A DNA stretch of 8,058 nucleotides, from the NCBI GenBank assembly GCA_964592155.1, contig CAZQDA010000108.1:1-8058 (forward strand), in the 5' to 3' direction. A model generated the notes under the pieces. That model was given only the letters and a program-made list of their open reading frames with translations. It was not told where the DNA came from and did no database searches. Of this stretch, positions 5,299 through 8,058 are shown piece by piece; position 1 is the first letter of the stretch; the number at the start of each line of letters is the position of its first letter. This stretch comes from Christensenella sp964592155 (GTDB taxonomy: Bacteria > Bacillota > Clostridia > Christensenellales > Christensenellaceae). The position numbers were made by a program, and so were the translations under genes.

Positions 5299-6251
5299 GG
5301 ATCAAAAATCAGCGGTTCGGCATGGAGGACGAGATGACCGGCATCACCCGCAAGCAGGCAGCCGGTGTGCTGGGCGGGCTGTTCGGAACAGAGCCATATT
5401 ATCTGGGCAGCGGGTACGGAAAATGGTGTGTGAAGGACAGGGAAGGAAAGGTGTGGTCGTTCGTCAGCGACGCCAGCATCGAGGCGCAGAAAAAAGAAAA
5501 TGGCAGATATGTTCGCACCTCGGACAACGACTACTCCACGGAGATGGTCTCCCCCATACTGGAGTTCTCGGAAATAGAGAAGCTTCAGGATATCTTGCGC
5601 GCGCTGAAAAACGCTGGTGCAAAGGTAAATTCCTCCTGCGGGATGCATGTGCATATCGACGCGGCAAACCATAACCGCAATAGTCTCAAAAATCTGCTGG
5701 GCATCATGTACGCCAAAGAAGATATGCTTTTCAAGGCGCTTAATGTGAACAAGACCCGTGCCGCCCGATGGTGTAAAAAGGTTCGAGAACCTATCCTCAA
5801 AAAAGCAAGGAAATTATCCGCAGAGGAAACGCGGGATATGACGCGCTTAGAGGATATCTGGTATGACGGATCATACGAGGGGCGCTCCACGCATTACAAC
5901 AATACGCGGTATTACGCGCTGAATCTGCACTCTGTGTTCAGCAAAGGAACAGTGGAATTTCGCTGCTTCAACGCCACGCTCCACGCGGGACGCGCGCGGG
6001 CGTACATCAACCTGTGCCTCGCGATCTCTGCCCAGGCGATTTCCCAGCGCAGTACCGTGATGCGCAAAACCAAAAGTGAAAACGAAAAATTTACATTCCG
6101 TACATGGCTGATTCGCCTGGGGCTCAACGGCGAGGAATTCAAGACGACGCGCGACCATCTGCTGGCGAATCTTGAGGGCGACCGCGCTTGGAGGTATGAC
6201 AAGGACAGCTATGAGGTCAACAAAGAAAAAAATAGACGAAAGGAACGGTGA
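5289..6251 (+). CDS. Amidoligase (Amidoligase_2 family, glutamine synthetase-like fold)
   Basis: This 320-residue protein has the signature pieces of the Amidoligase_2 (COOH-NH2 ligase) family. These are FGMEDEMTGIT (residues 10-20, with E13 and E15), STEMVSPIL (83-91, E85), CGMHVHID (117-124, H120 and H122), RYYALNLHS (207-215) and TVEFRCFNATLHAGRARAYI (221-240, E223 and R225). In glutamine synthetase-like enzymes these Glu, His and Arg residues bind metal-ATP and the carboxylate to be amidated. The family is predicted to join an amine to a carboxylate using ATP, making peptide or metabolite conjugates; the substrate is unknown. Residues 155-190 are basic and helical, and the C-terminus is Lys/Arg-rich. 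AAGGGG at 5277-5282 supports the start, which overlaps the methyltransferase by 10 bases. A GGCT-family gene follows, a pairing noted in published surveys of amidoligase neighbourhoods on mobile elements. Confidence 0.88.
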   Translation: MEIGIKNQRFGMEDEMTGITRKQAAGVLGGLFGTEPYYLGSGYGKWCVKDREGKVWSFVSDASIEAQKKENGRYVRTSDNDYSTEMVSPILEFSEIEKLQDILRALKNAGAKVNSSCGMHVHIDAANHNRNSLKNLLGIMYAKEDMLFKALNVNKTRAARWCKKVREPILKKARKLSAEETRDMTRLEDIWYDGSYEGRSTHYNNTRYYALNLHSVFSKGTVEFRCFNATLHAGRARAYINLCLAISAQAISQRSTVMRKTKSENEKFTFRTWLIRLGLNGEEFKTTRDHLLANLEGDRAWRYDKDSYEVNKEKNRRKER

Positions 6252-6258
6252 TGAGAGT

Positions 6259-6507
6259 ATGAAAATACGGATCGAAGAAGAAATCTATGAGGGAGCGCCG
6301 GAGGATATCGCGGAGCAGATGCGGACAAACTCCTTTTATCCGAACGAGTTTCGCGACGCCGGAGAATACGTCCGGCATATGGCTGAAACATTTGCACGGA
6401 TGACGGATATGCCCTGTCCGCTCCCCGATGGCTCTATTGACTACAAAGCACGCGCATTGTTCGTGCGGCTTTCGGAGGTGGATGCTTTGGAAATTCTGGA
6501 GGACTGA
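6259..6507 (+). CDS. Small acidic protein of unknown function
   Basis: This 82-residue protein is predicted to be soluble, with no signal peptide or membrane segment. It opens with a strand-like KIRIEEEIYEG, followed by helices (PEDIAEQMRTNSF and DAGEYVRHMAETFARM), a hydrophobic-proline motif TDMPCPLPDG (residues 49-58) and a final helix (YKARALFVRLSEVDALEIL). Net charge is negative. The start at 6259 is supported by GGTGAT at 6247-6252, a direct match to the 16S anti-Shine-Dalgarno complement six bases upstream; an ATG at 6211 would overlap the amidoligase by 41 bases. It sits 7 bases after the amidoligase and 1 base before the GGCT gene, so it is probably produced with both and may be a partner or substrate. 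I do not recognise a named domain. Confidence 0.75.
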   Translation: MKIRIEEEIYEGAPEDIAEQMRTNSFYPNEFRDAGEYVRHMAETFARMTDMPCPLPDGSIDYKARALFVRLSEVDALEILED

Positions 6508-6508
6508 T

Positions 6509-7045
6509 ATGAGCAGCGGCATATATTTTGCGTATGGCTCCAACATCAACCTTGATCAGATGGAACGGCGGTGTCCTGACGCCGTTCCCTTAAGACCGGT
6601 GACGCTTTACGGCTATGAGCTGACCTTTCGGGGCGGCGGTGTTGCGACCATAATGCCAAAAGAGGGCGGGAAAGTGCCGGGGCTGTTGTGGCGTATCACA
6701 CCTGAGTGCGAACAGTCGCTTGACCATTATGAAGGATTTCCCTCGCTATACGGTAAGGAATCCGTGGTGGTCAAGGACGGACGCAATACAGGGTATCGCG
6801 CGATGGTATACGTTATGACGCCGAGGTATGCGCGTGTTCCCGCCGAGCCGTCGAAGGGATACTTTGACGGGATCAGGCAAGGATATTTGCAAAACGGGAT
6901 ACCTACAGAACCCTTAACATCCGCCCTGAAGCGTGTGCGGGAGGAAGCGCGGGTATATGATGAACAGCAGCCATGGCGCGGATTTACGCCATGGACGCCC
7001 AAAGCGCCCGCACGAAAGCCAAAGCATAAAAACATGCACAGATAA
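6509..7045 (+). CDS. Gamma-glutamylcyclotransferase (GGCT/AIG2-like) family protein
   Basis: This 178-residue protein shows the GGCT fold signature: FAYGSNINLDQMERRCP (residues 7-23), with the YGSN loop that binds the gamma-glutamyl group, then VPGLLWRIT (57-64) and LDHYEGFP (71-78), where E75 is in the position of the catalytic general base. Family members release 5-oxoproline from gamma-glutamyl amines or dipeptides, and some cleave isopeptide-like gamma-glutamyl amides. Beyond the core (about residue 125 on) it has a Pro/Lys/Arg-rich tail ending KPKHKNMHR that is probably disordered. GGAGG at 6498-6502 precedes ATG 6509 by six bases. As the last gene of the operon, next to an amidoligase, it may remove or recycle the product made by that ligase; this is inference. 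No clear terminator follows. Confidence 0.88.
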   Translation: MSSGIYFAYGSNINLDQMERRCPDAVPLRPVTLYGYELTFRGGGVATIMPKEGGKVPGLLWRITPECEQSLDHYEGFPSLYGKESVVVKDGRNTGYRAMVYVMTPRYARVPAEPSKGYFDGIRQGYLQNGIPTEPLTSALKRVREEARVYDEQQPWRGFTPWTPKAPARKPKHKNMHR

Positions 7046-7064
7046 CTGCTGTTTGTGAAAAGCG

Positions 7065-7093
7065 CTTCCATTCCTGTCTTTGTGCAGTATAAT
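7065..7093 (+). promoter_or_regulatory. Candidate sigma-A promoter for the secreted-protein gene
   Basis: A perfect TATAAT lies at 7088-7093 in the 79-base gap after the GGCT gene. The best -35 at 17-base spacing is the poor CTTCCA (7065-7070). Expected transcription start is near 7100, giving a leader of about 25 bases that includes the strong AGGAGGG at 7111-7117. The perfect -10 and good leader geometry support it; the weak -35 suggests low activity or activator dependence. AAGCGCTT (7060-7067), an 8-base palindrome, overlaps the -35 area. Confidence 0.5.
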
Positions 7094-7124
7094 GAACTCA
7101 AACAGGCATCAGGAGGGCGTATGC

Positions 7125-7778
7125 ATGAAAAAGAAGAAAATAATCGTCATCGCAGCGATATCGGCAGTGGTCGCCGTTGGAGTAGGCTTCGGAATCGCCG
7201 GTAGTAAGCCGCCGGATCATACAAATACACCGGCTGTTGAAACACAGGAAATATCGGTGACGCCATCACCGTCCCCCACAGCATCCGCGAGTCCCGCGCC
7301 CAAGCCAACGTCTGTTGCAACATCAACACCAGCGGTAACGGCAAGTATTGCTCCGGCGGCGACATCGTCCCCAAAGCCCCCGCCGGATAAAACAAAGACC
7401 GCGTCCAAAGAACCGAAGCAAGCTTCGCAAAGCACGAACAAACCGGATACCCCCGCGCCCCCGCCTGCCGCGACAGCCGATCCGAACGCGGGCAAGACAT
7501 GGCAGGACGCCGTATACGAGGAAGTATGGGTCGTGGATGAACCGGCGCGCAGTTATGAAGAGCCTGTGTATGAATGGAAAAGCAAAGCGATCTGCAATAC
7601 CTGTGGCGCGGATATATCCGATGACCTCGTCGGACACGGAAAAGGACATACCCTCAACGGCGAAAACTTTAGCTATCGCGGCGAGGATTATCAGGTGCAA
7701 ACAGGTACAAAGACGATCACTGTACCGGAAAAAGGACATATGGAACGCAGGCTGGTCAGAGAGGCCGGATATTATTGA
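7125..7778 (+). CDS. Membrane-anchored or secreted Pro/Ser/Thr-rich protein with Cys2-His2 C-terminal module
   Basis: This 217-residue protein begins MKKKK and a hydrophobic segment of about 20 residues (6-26, IIVIAAISAVVAVGVGFGIAG), a signal peptide or N-terminal anchor. Residues about 28-122 are low-complexity Pro/Ser/Thr/Ala/Lys, typical of an extended linker through the cell wall. The C-terminal domain (about 124-217) has repeated aromatic-Val/Glu strands (VYEEVWVVDEPARSYEEPVY) and a CNTCG motif (C157, C160) with H171 and H175, consistent with a bound metal ion. Firmicutes secreted proteins often carry similar CNxCG modules, but the function is unknown to me. No LPxTG signal or lipobox is present. 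ATG 7125 has AGGAGGG at 7111-7117 upstream; another ATG at 7121 is out of frame. It probably has its own promoter. Confidence 0.8.
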   Translation: MKKKKIIVIAAISAVVAVGVGFGIAGSKPPDHTNTPAVETQEISVTPSPSPTASASPAPKPTSVATSTPAVTASIAPAATSSPKPPPDKTKTASKEPKQASQSTNKPDTPAPPPAATADPNAGKTWQDAVYEEVWVVDEPARSYEEPVYEWKSKAICNTCGADISDDLVGHGKGHTLNGENFSYRGEDYQVQTGTKTITVPEKGHMERRLVREAGYY

Positions 7779-7811
7779 GAAGTAAGGAAACTGAATACGA
7801 CACGCAAAAAT

Positions 7812-7843
7812 GGGAACGGTCGAAATGATCGCTTCCCTTTTTT
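7812..7843 (+). terminator. Intrinsic terminator after the secreted-protein gene
   Basis: GGGAACGGTC (7812-7821) pairs with GATCGCTTCCC (7827-7837, one bulged C and one G-T wobble) around a 5-base loop, followed by six T (7838-7843). It lies 33 bases after the preceding stop codon. The sequence after its stem (TTTTTTGTTGAAC) closely resembles that after the terminator at 921-956 (TTTTTTGTTAAC). Confidence 0.82.
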
Positions 7844-7853
7844 GTTGAACGAA

Positions 7854-7882
7854 GGCTCCGCTCATCTGAATTGCGCGGAGTC
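7854..7882 (+). promoter_or_regulatory. Leader hairpin upstream of the last gene
   Basis: GGCTCCGC (7854-7861) pairs with GCGGAGTC (7875-7882) over 8 bp, with one G-T wobble, around a 13-base loop, followed by only TTTG. It is too weak in T residues to be a convincing terminator. It sits between the terminator at 7812-7843 and the ribosome site at 7897-7901, so it may be part of the 5' leader of the following gene, such as a stabilising or regulatory hairpin. Confidence 0.5.
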
Positions 7883-7910
7883 TTTGTATATACTTTGGAG
7901 GAAAAAACAT

Positions 7911-8058
7911 ATGAAGAAACGATCTATGAAACGGATTTGCTGGATATTGCTCATCATTCTGTGTATTTCGACGATTCCAATAACTGCAATGGCTACAAGC
8001 ATCGACGCGGCAATCGACACAGATGCGCAGAAGAACGAAATGATCGGATTAATTACGG
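7911..8058 (+). CDS. N-terminus of a secreted protein (runs off the window)
   Basis: An open frame starts at ATG 7911, preceded by a strong GGAGG (7897-7901) nine bases upstream, and continues for 49 codons to the window edge without a stop. The N-terminus is a classic signal peptide: basic MKKRSMKR, a hydrophobic core ICWILLIILCISTIPI (residues 9-24), and an A-M-A signal peptidase I site (26-28). The mature part begins TSIDAAIDTDAQKNEMIG, helical and polar. C10 and C18 lie inside the hydrophobic core and do not form a lipobox. The product is probably exported; the family cannot be told from this fragment. Two hairpins separate it from the preceding gene, and no promoter fits between them and the ribosome site. 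Confidence 0.72.
   Translation, partial: MKKRSMKRICWILLIILCISTIPITAMATSIDAAIDTDAQKNEMIGLIT

Noticed and set aside
7889..7894. TATACT as a -10 box for the last gene
   Set aside because: Transcription would begin inside the ribosome binding site (7897-7901), and no -35 box is found at the right distance.
7323..7910. A 195-codon open frame on the minus strand opposite the secreted protein
   Set aside because: The Pro/Ser/Thr/Ala-rich, GC-biased repeat composition of the sense strand explains the lack of stops, and the antisense product is Arg-rich and low in complexity.

Overview
The window looks like part of a conjugative element, plasmid or plasmid-like prophage from a low-GC Gram-positive lineage, most likely an anaerobic Clostridia/Eubacteriales gut-type bacterium. 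This rests on strong AGGAGG-type ribosome binding sites, short intrinsic terminators, chained overlapping genes, and a protein set (SSB, ParB-like, ParM, ribbon-helix-helix adaptor, C5 methyltransferase, amidoligase, GGCT, secreted proteins) that recurs on Firmicutes mobile elements. No integrase, relaxase, replication initiator, rRNA, tRNA or CRISPR array is visible, so the element type cannot be settled.

Layout: positions 1-302 hold a possible gene tail, a strong terminator (85-112), a dyad (172-191) and a second terminator-like hairpin (241-278) just upstream of a stand-alone P-loop nucleotide kinase-like gene (303-899, visibly AT-richer than the rest). Another terminator hairpin (921-956) separates it from a tightly packed nine-gene operon on the + strand (1013-7045). 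Its order is ssb, ParB-like protein, small unknown protein, ParM-like actin, ParR-like adaptor, DNA cytosine-5 methyltransferase, amidoligase, 82-residue unknown protein and gamma-glutamylcyclotransferase (GGCT) family protein. Neighbouring genes overlap or lie 1-12 bases apart, so co-transcription and translational coupling are likely. After it, a TATAAT promoter-like site (7088-7093) precedes a membrane-anchored or secreted Pro/Ser/Thr-rich protein with a Cys2-His2 C-terminal module (7125-7778). Two hairpins follow (7812-7843, 7854-7882), then the start of a further signal-peptide protein that runs off the window (7911-8058).

How the parts may work together: SSB and the ParB-like, ParM-like and ribbon-helix-helix proteins form a maintenance module (replication support and segregation). 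The methyltransferase would mark the element's DNA, plausibly against host restriction. The amidoligase, 82-residue protein and GGCT form the least understood module: a predicted ligase that makes amide bonds to carboxylates, next to a predicted enzyme that cleaves gamma-glutamyl amide bonds. Its substrate is unknown, and it is the best candidate here for an undescribed biochemical system. The secreted proteins at the 3' end probably belong to a surface or conjugation module that begins there.
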